From assembly GCF_009649845.1 (NCBI RefSeq), contig NZ_WJIE01000006.1, positions 744,001 to 808,000 on the forward strand: a DNA stretch of 64,000 nucleotides. The letters are read 5' to 3'. Of this stretch, positions 35,155-44,327 are shown in pieces. The stretch is from Polyangium spumosum. GTDB lineage: Bacteria > Myxococcota_A > Polyangia > Polyangiales > Polyangiaceae. The notes under the pieces are model-generated. The model made no database searches and had not been told where the DNA came from. It was given only the letters and a program-made list of their open reading frames with translations. The first letter of the stretch is position 1; every line of letters begins with the position of its first letter. The translations under genes and the position numbers were made by a program.

Positions 35155-36705
35155 GTGTCCTTCCTCGACGACGTGCGTCGCTCTCTCGACCGGCCGGAGG
35201 GCTCCTCGTGGGCGCTCTCCGGCCTCGGCGCGCATCGAAAGACGCTGCTCGACGCGCTCGAGGCCCTCGAGGCGCGCGGCGAGCCCGAGGAGAAGATCGA
35301 GCGGCTGCACGACGTCTGGTCCGACAAGCTCGGGGCGTTCGTCCAGGAAATGCAGCGGTTGCTGGAGGGCGGCCTCGCGTTTGGCGCGAGCACCGAGGAG
35401 ATCCACGCGCTCGTCGACGTCGCGCTCCGCCGCCGGCTTGGTTTGTCCGACACGGCCGGCTCTCGCGTCCGGGATCGCGAGATCGATCGCCTCTCCAGCG
35501 AGGTCCTCTTTTCCATTCAGCGGCCCGAGCGCGCCCCGAGCCTCTGGCCCGAGCGGTATGCCTTCGAGTTGCGGGCATTGCGGCGCGCCGAGGGCGAGAC
35601 GCTGCTCACGCCCATTGGCCGGCTCGTCCTCGGCCTCCCCGAGCGGGACGCCGTCCGGTGGCTGCTCGCCGTCGAGGTCGCGTTATCACGCGGGCCCTCG
35701 GATCCCTGGCGCATTTCTCGTTCTGCGGCGGCGCGCCTCGTCGAGAGCAAGCGGCTCCGCGTCTTCTGGTACGGCAGCGAGACCTGGCCAGCGCACCCGC
35801 AATCGCTCGATCGCCTCGCCGCGCTTGGCCTGCTTTCGTTCGAGGACGAGGCCGAGGAGGCGCTCACCACCTACGAGCTCACCGAGAATGGCGCCGAGCT
35901 GCTCGCCGAGGTCGCCTCGGGGGAGACGCCCATGGTCCTGCTCGCCGGCGCGCTCATCCAGGACGAGACGGCCGCCGTCCTCGGCCGCATTCGCGCCGCC
36001 ACGGCATTGATCCAGCGCGAGAGCGCGGCGTTCGCCATGACCCGGCACGCGCGCATGGTCGCGCACGAGATTCGTAATGCCCTCGTCCCCGTGCGTGAGG
36101 CCATCGACGACCTCTTCGCGGCATTACAACACGAAGGCCGCGGGCGGCTCGTGGATCGCCACGGCGCCACCATCACGGGCGGCGTCGACCGCATCTTCCG
36201 GTTCATGACCGAGATGGCCCAGGTCGTCGAGCGCGCGGGCCCTCCGCCCGAGCCCTTCGACGTCGCGGCGGCCATCGAGGACGCGCTCGCCGCGCTCGCC
36301 GAGGAGCTCGGCCGCGTGGCCCATTTCGATCGCCCTCGATATCTGCCGCCCGTCCGGGGCCGGCGCGACCGGTTCGTCCTGGCCATCGTCGATTTGCTCC
36401 GCAATGCCGCGCGCGCCCGCGATGACCGGCCCGCGACGATCCGCGTCTCGGCCGGGCTCGACGGGGACGGCGCGATCGTGGTCACCGTCGACGATGATGG
36501 CCCCGGGGTCCCGCCCGAGTATCGAAGGGCGATCTTCGCGCCGGGGTTCTCCCTTCGGCCGGGCGGGACGGGGCAGGGGCTCGCGCTCGTGCGGGAGGTC
36601 GCGCGGGCGGAGCTCGGGGGCGAGGCCCATTGCGAGGAGAGCCCGCTCGGCGGGGCTCGATTCGTGCTCCGCCTGCCCGCCGACGCCGGAAGGAGCGCCG
36701 CGTGA
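35155..36705 (+). CDS. sensor histidine kinase with unrecognised N-terminal region, 516 aa
   Basis: The first about 290 residues match no sensor domain I recognise. They are helical, soluble and without membrane segments (LDALEALEARGEPEEKIERLHDVWS; ASGETPMVLLAGALIQD). The dimerisation helix carries the phosphoacceptor in MVAHEIRNALVPV. The HATPase domain has N-box VDLLRNAARARDD, G1 DDDGPGVPPEYRRAIFAPGF and G2 GGTGQGLALVREVA. A cytoplasmic sensor is implied. The GTG start at 35155 was chosen after the repeat spacer; upstream codons in this frame lie in rsmE. Its TGA overlaps the GTG of the response regulator gene (GTGA), so they are coupled. Confidence 0.88.
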   Translation: MSFLDDVRRSLDRPEGSSWALSGLGAHRKTLLDALEALEARGEPEEKIERLHDVWSDKLGAFVQEMQRLLEGGLAFGASTEEIHALVDVALRRRLGLSDTAGSRVRDREIDRLSSEVLFSIQRPERAPSLWPERYAFELRALRRAEGETLLTPIGRLVLGLPERDAVRWLLAVEVALSRGPSDPWRISRSAAARLVESKRLRVFWYGSETWPAHPQSLDRLAALGLLSFEDEAEEALTTYELTENGAELLAEVASGETPMVLLAGALIQDETAAVLGRIRAATALIQRESAAFAMTRHARMVAHEIRNALVPVREAIDDLFAALQHEGRGRLVDRHGATITGGVDRIFRFMTEMAQVVERAGPPPEPFDVAAAIEDALAALAEELGRVAHFDRPRYLPPVRGRRDRFVLAIVDLLRNAARARDDRPATIRVSAGLDGDGAIVVTVDDDGPGVPPEYRRAIFAPGFSLRPGGTGQGLALVREVARAELGGEAHCEESPLGGARFVLRLPADAGRSAA

Positions 36706-37634
36706 GACCGATGGGCCGCATCTTGATCATCGACGACGACCCGAGCTTTCTGCAGCTCTATCGGGCGCGGCTCGGCAGCGAGGGGTATCTCGTGGAGACC
36801 GCGGACGAGGTGGAAAAGGCGCTCGCGCGGCTCGACCAGGGCGGCTGGGACGTCGTGCTCGTCGATCAGAAGCTCGACGGCAAGGCGGGCCCGGACACCG
36901 GCCTCGACCTCGTCTCCGAGGTCTCGCGCCGCGCGCCGCTCGCGAAGACCATCCTCGTCACGGGGTATGCCACCGAGGCCGCGGTGACGCGCGCCTTCCA
37001 GGACGGCGCCTACGATTACCTCGAAAAGGGCCCGATCTTCCGCGTCCTCTTGCTGGCGAAACTACGCAATGCGCTCGAGGCCGTGCGGGCGCACCATTTT
37101 GGCGAGCTCTCCTCGGACGAGGCCGAGGCGGCCATTCGTGACACCTGGGCCGCGGCCGAGAGCGAGACGGACCCGAACCGCAAGGGCAAGCTGCTCGAGG
37201 ACCTCATGGTCCTCGTCTTCAAGACGATCCCCGGCTTTCGCCACGCCTCGGCCCGGCGCCGCAACGAGGACGAGGAGATCGACCTCGTCATTCGCAACGA
37301 GTCCACCGATCCTTTCTGGGTGAACGAGCGCACCTCGTACATCCTCGCCGAATGCAAGAACTGGACGCGGCCCGTGGGCGCCACGGAGATCCGCAGCTTC
37401 TTGTGGAAGCTCTCGCGCAAGTTCAATCGCTCGCGCCTCGGCCTCTTCATCGCGCCGGGCGGCTTCTCCGCGCCGCTCCGCAGCGATCTGCACGGCGAGC
37501 GCCGGGACGATTACCTCGTCCTGCTCATCGGCAAGGCCGACCTGCGCGAGCTCGTCCTCGCGCCGGACCGGAATGCATTCATGAAGAAGCTGCACGAGCG
37601 GGCCGTGCTCGAGTTGCACGGCGAGGCGCGCTGA
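36702..37634 (+). CDS. response regulator receiver fused to a PD-(D/E)XK nuclease-like domain
   Basis: Residues 1-130 form an intact receiver: acidic pocket Asp11-Asp13, phosphoacceptor Asp55 (VVLVDQK), Thr87 (LVTGYA) and Lys109 (YLEKGP). Instead of a DNA-binding output, residues about 150-310 look like a restriction-endonuclease fold. They carry Glu166 (KGKLLEDLM), Asp194 (EEIDLVI) and Glu217-x-Lys219 (YILAECKNW), the spacing of a PD-(D/E)XK active site. A C-terminal helix follows. The GTG at 36702 has GGAAGGAG six bases upstream and overlaps the kinase stop; an ATG at 36711 is an alternative. It is probably a phosphorylation-controlled nuclease or nucleic-acid binder (inference). Confidence 0.85.
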   Translation: MRPMGRILIIDDDPSFLQLYRARLGSEGYLVETADEVEKALARLDQGGWDVVLVDQKLDGKAGPDTGLDLVSEVSRRAPLAKTILVTGYATEAAVTRAFQDGAYDYLEKGPIFRVLLLAKLRNALEAVRAHHFGELSSDEAEAAIRDTWAAAESETDPNRKGKLLEDLMVLVFKTIPGFRHASARRRNEDEEIDLVIRNESTDPFWVNERTSYILAECKNWTRPVGATEIRSFLWKLSRKFNRSRLGLFIAPGGFSAPLRSDLHGERRDDYLVLLIGKADLRELVLAPDRNAFMKKLHERAVLELHGEAR

Positions 37635-37641
37635 CGGCCTC

Positions 37642-38457
37642 TCAGCGCTTGCGCGCGCCGAAGAGGCTCCGCAGGGCCTCGGCCAGGGTCGGGTAGGTGC
37701 GGCGCGATTGCATGTCGACGCCGAGGTCCACCATCGTCTTCGCCACGCTCGGCCGGATGCCCGAGAGCAGCCCCGTCGCGCCCACGAGCTCCACGCTGCG
37801 CATCACGTTCGAGAGGTGCTGCGCCGCCTCTGCGTCGACCGTGTCCACGCCCGTCAGGTCCAGGATCACCGCGCTCGATTGCCGGCCCACGATCTCCGTG
37901 AGCAGCCGCTCGAGGAGCGCGCTCGCGCGGGATTGGTCGATCGCGCCGATCAAGGGCACGACGAGGACGCCCTGCCAGACCTCGATGACCGGGCTCGACA
38001 GCCCCACGATGGCCTGCTGCTGCGATTGAATGAGCGCGAGCTGCTCCTCGAGGCGCTGCTGCGCCTTCACGCGCTCGGTGATGTTCTCGGCGATGGAGAA
38101 GATGCGCACCACCCGCTCCCCGAAGGCGTCGCGCAGGGGGATGATGTTGTTGCGCCAGTACGTCGGGCCGATCGGAGCCTCGAAGGAGAACTGCTCGCCG
38201 GCGAAGGCGCGCCTCGTGAGCGTCGTGAAATCCGGCTGATCGGCGTAGAGCTCATAGAGGTTTTTCCCGACGAGCTCGCCCGGCTGGAGACCGAGATCCA
38301 CGAGGCCATTGCCGATCGACAGCGTGCACGTGCCGTCCTCGTCCATCGCCCAGATCGCGACCTGCATCGTCCCGATCGCGCGGAGCAGAGCCCTGGCCTC
38401 GACGTTCTCCTCCGAAGGCTCGCTCGCGCCGAGGCGCGAGTGTATTTCCCCTGCCAT
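37642..38457 (-). CDS. PAS-STAS domain protein (RsbR-like)
   Basis: The 271-residue protein has a PAS domain (residues about 25-130, MQVAIWAMDEDGTCTLSIGNGL; PAC part VVRIFSIAENITERV). A coiled-coil linker (AQQRLEEQLALIQSQQQAI) and a STAS domain follow (VIEVWQGVLVVPLIGAIDQSRA; AVILDLTGVDTVDAEAAQHL). The layout is that of RsbR co-antagonists and stressosome-type sensors. The Thr in GVDTVDAEA sits where RsbT-like kinases phosphorylate. No RsbS or RsbT partner is adjacent. It converges on the receiver-nuclease gene with only seven bases between. Confidence 0.88.
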   Translation of the reverse strand: MAGEIHSRLGASEPSEENVEARALLRAIGTMQVAIWAMDEDGTCTLSIGNGLVDLGLQPGELVGKNLYELYADQPDFTTLTRRAFAGEQFSFEAPIGPTYWRNNIIPLRDAFGERVVRIFSIAENITERVKAQQRLEEQLALIQSQQQAIVGLSSPVIEVWQGVLVVPLIGAIDQSRASALLERLLTEIVGRQSSAVILDLTGVDTVDAEAAQHLSNVMRSVELVGATGLLSGIRPSVAKTMVDLGVDMQSRRTYPTLAEALRSLFGARKR

Positions 38458-38511
38458 GAGAGCGGATCTAACAGAAGTCTCGGACCGGCACAACCGCGGC
38501 GTCGCCGGGTC

Positions 38512-40167
38512 TCAGAGCGGGTGGATGGGCTCGCGCGCGGCGTTTCGGCCGGCGAGGAAGCCGAAGACGAGGGCGGGGCCGAGCGTGCCGCCGGCGCCCC
38601 AGTATCCGCGGCCGGCCGGGGAGGCAATACAATTGCCAGCGCCGAAGAGGCCCGGGATCGCCGACCCGTCGGGGCGGAGCACGCGCCCGTTCGTCCCCGT
38701 GATCGGGCCTCCGCAGGTGTCGAGCGTCCCGGCGCCGAGGATCACCGCGTAATAAGGCCCGGTCGTCGAAATCGGGTGCATCGTGCGGTTGCCCGTCACG
38801 CTGCGCGACGGCCCTTGCCAGGCATTCTCGAACGACGTCGCGCCGCGCTGGAAATCGAGGTCCACGCCCGCCTGGGCGAAGGCATTGAAGCGCGTGATCG
38901 TGTCCTCGAGGTTCGTCACGAAGCTCGGGTCGAGCGTCGCTGTGGGGACGACGGCGCTCGCGGCGAATCGCTGGCCCCGCAGCGCGTCGAGGCGCGCTTC
39001 GATCGCCGCGGCGAGCTCCGCGCGTGTATTCGCCTTGATGACGAACGGGGGCAAGCTCCCCGGCGCGGGCACGACGCCGCGCCACGGCCAGGGCGTCGGC
39101 TCTTGTGCCACCGCCTCGTCCCAGATCATGAACTGCACGAGGTTCGGCTCGTCGGTGCCGAGCGTCAGGAAATGGCTCTGCGCCCGGACGTGATAGGGCA
39201 ATTTTTCATTGACGCAGCGACGGCCATATTTGTTGACCAGGATCGTGCTGTCGCCGTAGACACTGAAGGCGATCGCTCCGAGGTTCGTCACGTGACCGTC
39301 CTGCGCGGCGGCCTCCTCGACCGAGAGCTGGAAGTAGAAACCATTCGAGAGGTTGCCGATCGCGGCGCCGAGCTTCGAGGCGATGTCCAGAAAATCGCCC
39401 TTGCCCGTGGGGACGCTGCCCGTGCCGAAGAGCGGGCCTCGCTGCAATCCGAGCATCTTTCCGCGCGCGTGCGCGAAGCCACCCGTCGCGAACACCACGG
39501 CGCGCCGCGCCTTCGCTCGCTTGCGCGCGCCGTTGTGATCGATGTCCACCCCGACCACCTCGCCATTTTGCTTCTGGAGCACGTCCACGACCCGGTGGCC
39601 CGTGCGAATGGGCACGTTCCTCGCGTCGAGCCAGTCGATCATCGATTGCGTCAGGAGGAATCCGGGCCAGCCGACGAGCCCCGGCGGCGCATTGCCGAGC
39701 ACGCGTCCATACGGCGATACGTTCTCGGGCAGGCCGGCGTGATAGTCCGGGTCCGAGATCGGGCTCGGCGAGAAGCCGAACCCCGGGTAGATGTAAGGAT
39801 AGAGGGCGCCGAGCTGGGTGAGCTCGTCGATCACGTCGGAGCCGTTGTCGTAGAACGCCGTGAGGAGGTCGTATTCGCGCTTCGGCAGCCCGAGCCACGT
39901 CGCCGCGGGGTCGTAGAGCGACGGATAGGAGAGGCGCGCCATGAGCTTCAGCGCGTCGTCGCGGGGATCGGTGAGCCCCTGGGCCCGCATGAGCGAGTTG
40001 TTCGGGATCCAGAACGCGCCGCCCGATATCGAGGCCGTCCCCCCTGGCTGCGAGCCCGCCTCCAGCAGCAAGACCGATCGGCCCTCGTGAACGGCCGCCA
40101 CGGCCGCCGCGAGCGCCGCGCCGCCAGCCCCGACGATTACCACGTCCGCATCATAGTGCCATGTCAT
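38512..40167 (-). CDS. FAD-dependent oxidoreductase (3-ketosteroid dehydrogenase/fumarate reductase family)
   Basis: The 551-residue flavoprotein begins with the FAD-binding DVVIVGAGGAALAAAVAA and the second motif LLLEAGSQPGGTASISGG. It has the GG motif VVFATGGFAHARGK and a C-terminal FAD signature (GLFGAGNCIASPAGRGYWGAGGTLGPALVFG). The family includes ketosteroid-delta1-dehydrogenases and flavocytochrome c-like fumarate reductases that move hydride between FAD and an unsaturated bond. No haem or Fe-S motif is present, so electron transfer partners are unknown. The substrate cannot be told from sequence alone. Confidence 0.87.
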   Translation of the reverse strand: MTWHYDADVVIVGAGGAALAAAVAAVHEGRSVLLLEAGSQPGGTASISGGAFWIPNNSLMRAQGLTDPRDDALKLMARLSYPSLYDPAATWLGLPKREYDLLTAFYDNGSDVIDELTQLGALYPYIYPGFGFSPSPISDPDYHAGLPENVSPYGRVLGNAPPGLVGWPGFLLTQSMIDWLDARNVPIRTGHRVVDVLQKQNGEVVGVDIDHNGARKRAKARRAVVFATGGFAHARGKMLGLQRGPLFGTGSVPTGKGDFLDIASKLGAAIGNLSNGFYFQLSVEEAAAQDGHVTNLGAIAFSVYGDSTILVNKYGRRCVNEKLPYHVRAQSHFLTLGTDEPNLVQFMIWDEAVAQEPTPWPWRGVVPAPGSLPPFVIKANTRAELAAAIEARLDALRGQRFAASAVVPTATLDPSFVTNLEDTITRFNAFAQAGVDLDFQRGATSFENAWQGPSRSVTGNRTMHPISTTGPYYAVILGAGTLDTCGGPITGTNGRVLRPDGSAIPGLFGAGNCIASPAGRGYWGAGGTLGPALVFGFLAGRNAAREPIHPL

Positions 40168-40410
40168 GCAAGTGCTCCCTTTTCGAGGAACGGGTCAAGG
40201 ATCCGGCTACCATTGACCAATCTAACCGAATCCGTCCCCTCGGTATGTGAAATGACGCCCGGAGAGCACGATTCCGTCCGCTTGGCCAATTTGTGCCAGG
40301 TGTGCGCGCCCGGGAGCGGCGGCGGCGCCAGGGGCTCTTCGGAGACCCTCGCAGAAAGCCGCGTCTCCCCGCCTGGAACGCCCCTTGCCGTGCTCGTGGT
40401 CGAGGTGCCC

Positions 40411-41724
40411 ATGGCCAGGTCGAATCACGTCGGAAAAATCTTGCGTCACGTCCTCGCTCTGTCGATCGCGCCCGCCGCCGTCGCCTGTGGAATCGACACC
40501 AGCGGCTTCGAGCCCCTCGTTTGCGGGCCGGCCGACGGAACTCGTTATCTGTCGGACCTGCGTCCGTCCGAGGAGCTCGATTACATGGAGCTCGTGGACA
40601 TCGGCGAGGGAGGGATCGGCGAGCGGCGCCCGATCGACTCCTTCGGGGAGAAGTGTGGCTCCGCGACCGACGCGGCCGCATGCGAGGCCGCGATCGACGC
40701 CGCCTCGTCCATGCAAGGCTTCCGGCTCGGCGACTGCGTCGATTTCTGTCCGCGCCACGTCCTCGTCACGAACGCCGCCGACGCGGTCGACGTCCTCGAT
40801 ACGAAAGAGGCCGTGCTCGCCTTGATCCGGCCCATCGATTCAGAAGGCGAAGCCGTGCTCGCGGCCTCGCTCGCGGGGTATCGCATTCCCTGCAACGACT
40901 CGGACGAGGGCGGCGTCCGGGCCGCGAGCTCGGGCTTCGAGGTCCTCGGCACGAAATACACCGCGGTCTGCGACCCGATCGAGCGCACCCTCTACCGCCT
41001 CGCCGTCGACGCGGACGGCAACGTCACGGAGGTCGAATCCGCCGTCATCGAGTCGGAGGCCGGCGCTTGTATCGGCCGGCGCCCCGCGGGGCTCGCGCGC
41101 CGCAAGGCCCGCGGCTCGACCCGCGTCGGCGCTTATCTCGCGAGCGTCGCTCACCTCGAAGCGGCGAGCGTGGACGCCTTCGGGGCTCTCGCCGCGGAGC
41201 TCTCGCACCACGGCGCCCCGCGCGCGCTCGTCGAGCGCGCCGAAATCGCGCGGCGCGACGAGGTCCGGCACGCGCGGGTGATGCGCAGGCTCGCCTCCCG
41301 TCACGGCGGTCGATTCCGCGCCCCCTCGGTGGCGAAACAAGCGTCGCGGTCGCTCGAGGCGATTGCGCTCGACAATGCGGTCGAGGGCTGCGTGCGCGAG
41401 ACCTTCGGCGCGCTCGTCGGGATGTGGCAGGCGCGCGCCGCGAAGGATCCCGCCGTCCGCCGCGCCATGCGCCGGATCGCGCTCGACGAGGCCCGGCATG
41501 CCTCGCTCGCGTGGGCCATCGACGAATGGATTCGCCCGCGGCTCGACGCGGCGGCGCGGGCGCGTATCGAGGCCGCGCGCCTCGCGACGCTCGACGCCGT
41601 CGCTGCCGAGGCCCGCGCCGGGAATGCCCCCGAGCTCGTGACGACCCTTGGCTTGCCCGACGGAGCCGCGGGCGAGCGGCTCGCTCGGCATTTCAAGGAT
41701 GCCGTCCTCGCGCTCTCGGCGTGA
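40411..41724 (+). CDS. ferritin-like diiron domain lipoprotein, 437 aa
   Basis: A signal peptide with a lipobox-like APAAVAC is followed by a Cys-containing N-terminal domain (about 30-220; CGPADGTRYLSDLRP, LGDCVDFCPRHVLV). A four-helix ferritin-like domain comes last. Metal ligands are visible as HLEAASVDAFGAL, EIARRDEVRHARVM, AVEGCVRETFGAL and IALDEARHASLAW, two E...ExxH halves typical of diiron carboxylate proteins. It is an envelope protein; a role in metal or oxygen chemistry is likely but unproven. ATG 40411 begins the signal peptide. The 243-base spacer upstream holds both divergent promoters. Confidence 0.8.
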   Translation: MARSNHVGKILRHVLALSIAPAAVACGIDTSGFEPLVCGPADGTRYLSDLRPSEELDYMELVDIGEGGIGERRPIDSFGEKCGSATDAAACEAAIDAASSMQGFRLGDCVDFCPRHVLVTNAADAVDVLDTKEAVLALIRPIDSEGEAVLAASLAGYRIPCNDSDEGGVRAASSGFEVLGTKYTAVCDPIERTLYRLAVDADGNVTEVESAVIESEAGACIGRRPAGLARRKARGSTRVGAYLASVAHLEAASVDAFGALAAELSHHGAPRALVERAEIARRDEVRHARVMRRLASRHGGRFRAPSVAKQASRSLEAIALDNAVEGCVRETFGALVGMWQARAAKDPAVRRAMRRIALDEARHASLAWAIDEWIRPRLDAAARARIEAARLATLDAVAAEARAGNAPELVTTLGLPDGAAGERLARHFKDAVLALSA

Positions 41725-41815
41725 AGTGATGACCGATGGGCTCGCGGGGGCGCTTCGCGGGCTTAGATTTCCTGGGCAGGCGCGGCATCCCTCCGCGTTT
41801 GCCCAGGAGGTCACC

Positions 41816-43141
41816 ATGCAACGAATTGCCAGGACGCTCGGCGCCGCCATCGTCGCGGGCGGGTGCGCCTCCCTCCCCGCGGCGGCCCAGCACGATATCG
41901 GCGGACGGATGGATTTCCTGCCGGCCGCCCGGGAGGTCAATCGTGTCGCCGAGCCCCCGGCTGGAAAGACGGTGGTGATCGCGGGCGCGACGCTCTTCGA
42001 CGGGCGAGGCGCGCCGCCCGTGCGAGACGCGGTGGTGGTCGTCCGGGGCGGGCGTATCCTCGCCGTCGGCCCGCGCGACTCCGTGGAAATACCTGCCGGC
42101 GCGGAGATCGTCGATGCGGCGGGACAATCCGTCTTGCCAGGCCTCGTCGACGCGCATTTTCACCTCGACGGCGACATCCCCCTGCCGGCGCTTTTCCTTC
42201 GGCGCGGCGTGACCTCGCTGCGCGATCCGGGCGCCTGGATCGAGGGTTACGACCCGGTGCGCGCCTCGGCCGCCCCGATTCCGCGCCTCTTTCTGACGGG
42301 GCCGCACCTCGACGCGCCGCCGCCCGCCCATCCGAGCGAGGCGCTGCTCGTCCTTGATCCCGCCGAGGCGCGCGTCGCGGTGCATCGCCTCGCGGATCGG
42401 GGCGCGTCGGCCATCAAGATTTATTATCGACTGCCGCTCGGCACGATCCGGGCCGTCAACGAGGCCGCTCACGAGCGGGGCCTCATCACCATGGCGCACC
42501 TCGAAATCGTGGACGCGGCCGACGCCGTGCGCGCCGGGACCGACGGCATCGAGCACGTCACCTCGTTCGGGACGGCGATCGCCGCGCCTCGAGAGGCCGA
42601 GGCGTTCCGGCAGGCCGTCCTCGCGGACAACGCCGCCCGCGGCCCGGGTCGTTATGCGCTCTGGAGCGACGTCGATCTCGATTCTCCGCGCGTGAAGGCG
42701 GTCCTCGACCTGCTCGCGTCCGAGGGTACGTTCTTCACGCCCACGCTCGCCGTCTACGAGCGGCGCCCGGGCGATCCCGGCACGAGCGAGGTCGAGGCCC
42801 GGGCGTTCTCGAAGATGCTCGCCTTCGTGGGTCGCGCGCGCGGCGCCGGCGTGCGTATCGCGGTCGGCTCCCATTCCGCGGTGCCACACGCCGAGCGCGG
42901 AGATGCATACTTCCGCGAAATGGAGCTCTTGCACGAGGCGGGCCTCCCTCGCGGCGAGGTCATCGCGGCCGCCACCCTGGAGACCGCGAGGTTTTTGCGG
43001 ATCCAGGATCGGCTGGGCAGCCTCGAGCCTGGCAAGATCGCCGATTTGATCCTCGTCGGCGGCGACCCCGGGGAGGGCCTCTCCGCCCTGCGCGACGTCC
43101 GCCGGGTCATGCTGAACGGGGTGTGGGTCGCGCCGCGTTGA
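41816..43141 (+). CDS. amidohydrolase-family protein, exported, 441 aa
   Basis: Signal peptide (residues 1-25), then the amidohydrolase beta-sandwich (GATLFDGRGAPPVRDAVVVV) and TIM barrel. Metal-site landmarks are LVDAHFHLDGD (HxH), SAIKIYY (bridging Lys), TMAHLEIVD (His) and GIEHVTSFG (His). The fourth ligand, normally Asp in GTDxG, reads GSHSAVPH, so His or Ser replaces it. The C-terminal motif GSLEPGKIADLILV is standard. Imidazolonepropionase- or prolidase-like chemistry is possible; the changed Asp leaves activity in doubt. ATG 41816 has AGGAGG five bases upstream. Confidence 0.85.
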   Translation: MQRIARTLGAAIVAGGCASLPAAAQHDIGGRMDFLPAAREVNRVAEPPAGKTVVIAGATLFDGRGAPPVRDAVVVVRGGRILAVGPRDSVEIPAGAEIVDAAGQSVLPGLVDAHFHLDGDIPLPALFLRRGVTSLRDPGAWIEGYDPVRASAAPIPRLFLTGPHLDAPPPAHPSEALLVLDPAEARVAVHRLADRGASAIKIYYRLPLGTIRAVNEAAHERGLITMAHLEIVDAADAVRAGTDGIEHVTSFGTAIAAPREAEAFRQAVLADNAARGPGRYALWSDVDLDSPRVKAVLDLLASEGTFFTPTLAVYERRPGDPGTSEVEARAFSKMLAFVGRARGAGVRIAVGSHSAVPHAERGDAYFREMELLHEAGLPRGEVIAAATLETARFLRIQDRLGSLEPGKIADLILVGGDPGEGLSALRDVRRVMLNGVWVAPR

Positions 43142-43205
43142 GCCCGGTCGCCGCTCGCGCTGCGAGGCCTTCGCCTCGCTCTCGACTTCGTGTACAATCC
43201 CCCGC

Positions 43206-44327
43206 ATGCGCGGCGCCATCCTCTTCAACGGCAATGCGGAGTCCGACGAATGGCTCGTCCGGGCCGCGGCCCCCTTCCTCGCGACGTCCCGCCACAAGGA
43301 CCCGGCCGTCGCCGCGGCGCGGCGCACCCTGCTCGTCACGGCGGGCTGGGCCGAGCACGAGTACGACGAGGGGCACGTCAAGCGCGCCCTCAACGCCGCG
43401 GGGTTCCCCTCGGCCTTCGAGCACGGCTTCGATCGCGCCCACGAGAACCTCTCGCTGCTCAATGAGCTCGACGGCGTCCTCGCCGAGGCCCCCGAGCTCG
43501 CCGAGGCCTTCCGCGAGCTGCGCCGCGCCGAGGCCACCGCGCGCAGGTTTTACCTCGAGCACAACGCCCACACGATCGACCTCTTCCGTCGCACGCTGCG
43601 CGAGGCCAAAGCCGAGGCGCCCGATACCGACCTCCAGAGCTTGCTCGCCGACATGACGCACCCCACGGGCCCGCGCGCGCTCGCCCGCCACGCCCTCGCG
43701 CGTGAGCTCCGGCGCGCCTTCCACACGCTCGAATCGAACGACGACCACCTCTTCGAGCTCTTCGGCGATATCGAGCGCCGCGCCTTCGACGCCGCCGGCG
43801 CCCTCTATCACCCGGCGTTTCGCGCCGCCAAGGAGCGGCTCGAGGCGCGGATCCTCTCCGCCAGCAACATCTTCCTCTTCGGCGGCCGGCTCGATCTCCT
43901 GCTCGGCGCGCTCCGCTTCTTCCGCCTCCGCGACGTCTTCGTCGAGGCCCTGCGCCGCGGCGCTCAGATCGTCGCCGTCTCCGCGGGCGCCATGGTCCTC
44001 TGCGAGCGTGTCATCGTCTACGACGACTTCGCCGAGACCCCGCGCGATTTCCAGCTCTACGACCGCGGCCTCGGCATCGTGCAGGACCTCCAGGTCTTCC
44101 CGCATTGCATGGAGCGCATTCAAACGGACGACATCGACAACCTCGCCTACCTCGCGCGGAGGTTCCGCCATCACGCGTGTGTCGGCTTGAACCAGCGCTC
44201 GCTCCTTTTGCTCGACCTCGCGCCGCGCCGGGCCGTGAGCGTCGGCGTGGGCGACGGCGTCTACGTCTTCGGGCCCGACGGGAGGAAACGTTGCCGTCGG
44301 GCGGGTGAGGAGGTCCCGATCTCGTGA
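43206..44327 (+). CDS. peptidase S51 (cyanophycinase)-like class I glutamine amidotransferase-fold protein
   Basis: The 373-residue protein opens with ILFNGNAESDEWLVRAAAP and TLLVTAGWAEHEYDEG. After a long helical insertion (about 80-215) it resumes with NIFLFGGRLDLLLGALRF, then the nucleophile elbow VAVSAGAMVLCERV (Ser as in S51 peptidases) and a late His-rich stretch (QVFPHCMERIQTDD). The helical insertion is unusual for cyanophycinases. It could be a peptidase or a regulatory member of the fold. Its stop overlaps the next gene by four bases (GTGA), so the pair is coupled. Confidence 0.75.
   Translation: MRGAILFNGNAESDEWLVRAAAPFLATSRHKDPAVAAARRTLLVTAGWAEHEYDEGHVKRALNAAGFPSAFEHGFDRAHENLSLLNELDGVLAEAPELAEAFRELRRAEATARRFYLEHNAHTIDLFRRTLREAKAEAPDTDLQSLLADMTHPTGPRALARHALARELRRAFHTLESNDDHLFELFGDIERRAFDAAGALYHPAFRAAKERLEARILSASNIFLFGGRLDLLLGALRFFRLRDVFVEALRRGAQIVAVSAGAMVLCERVIVYDDFAETPRDFQLYDRGLGIVQDLQVFPHCMERIQTDDIDNLAYLARRFRHHACVGLNQRSLLLLDLAPRRAVSVGVGDGVYVFGPDGRKRCRRAGEEVPIS

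Noticed and set aside
37708-40410. Plus-strand frame continuous with the ferritin-like gene
   Set aside because: Antisense to the PAS-STAS and flavoprotein genes; the signal peptide at 40411 marks the real start.
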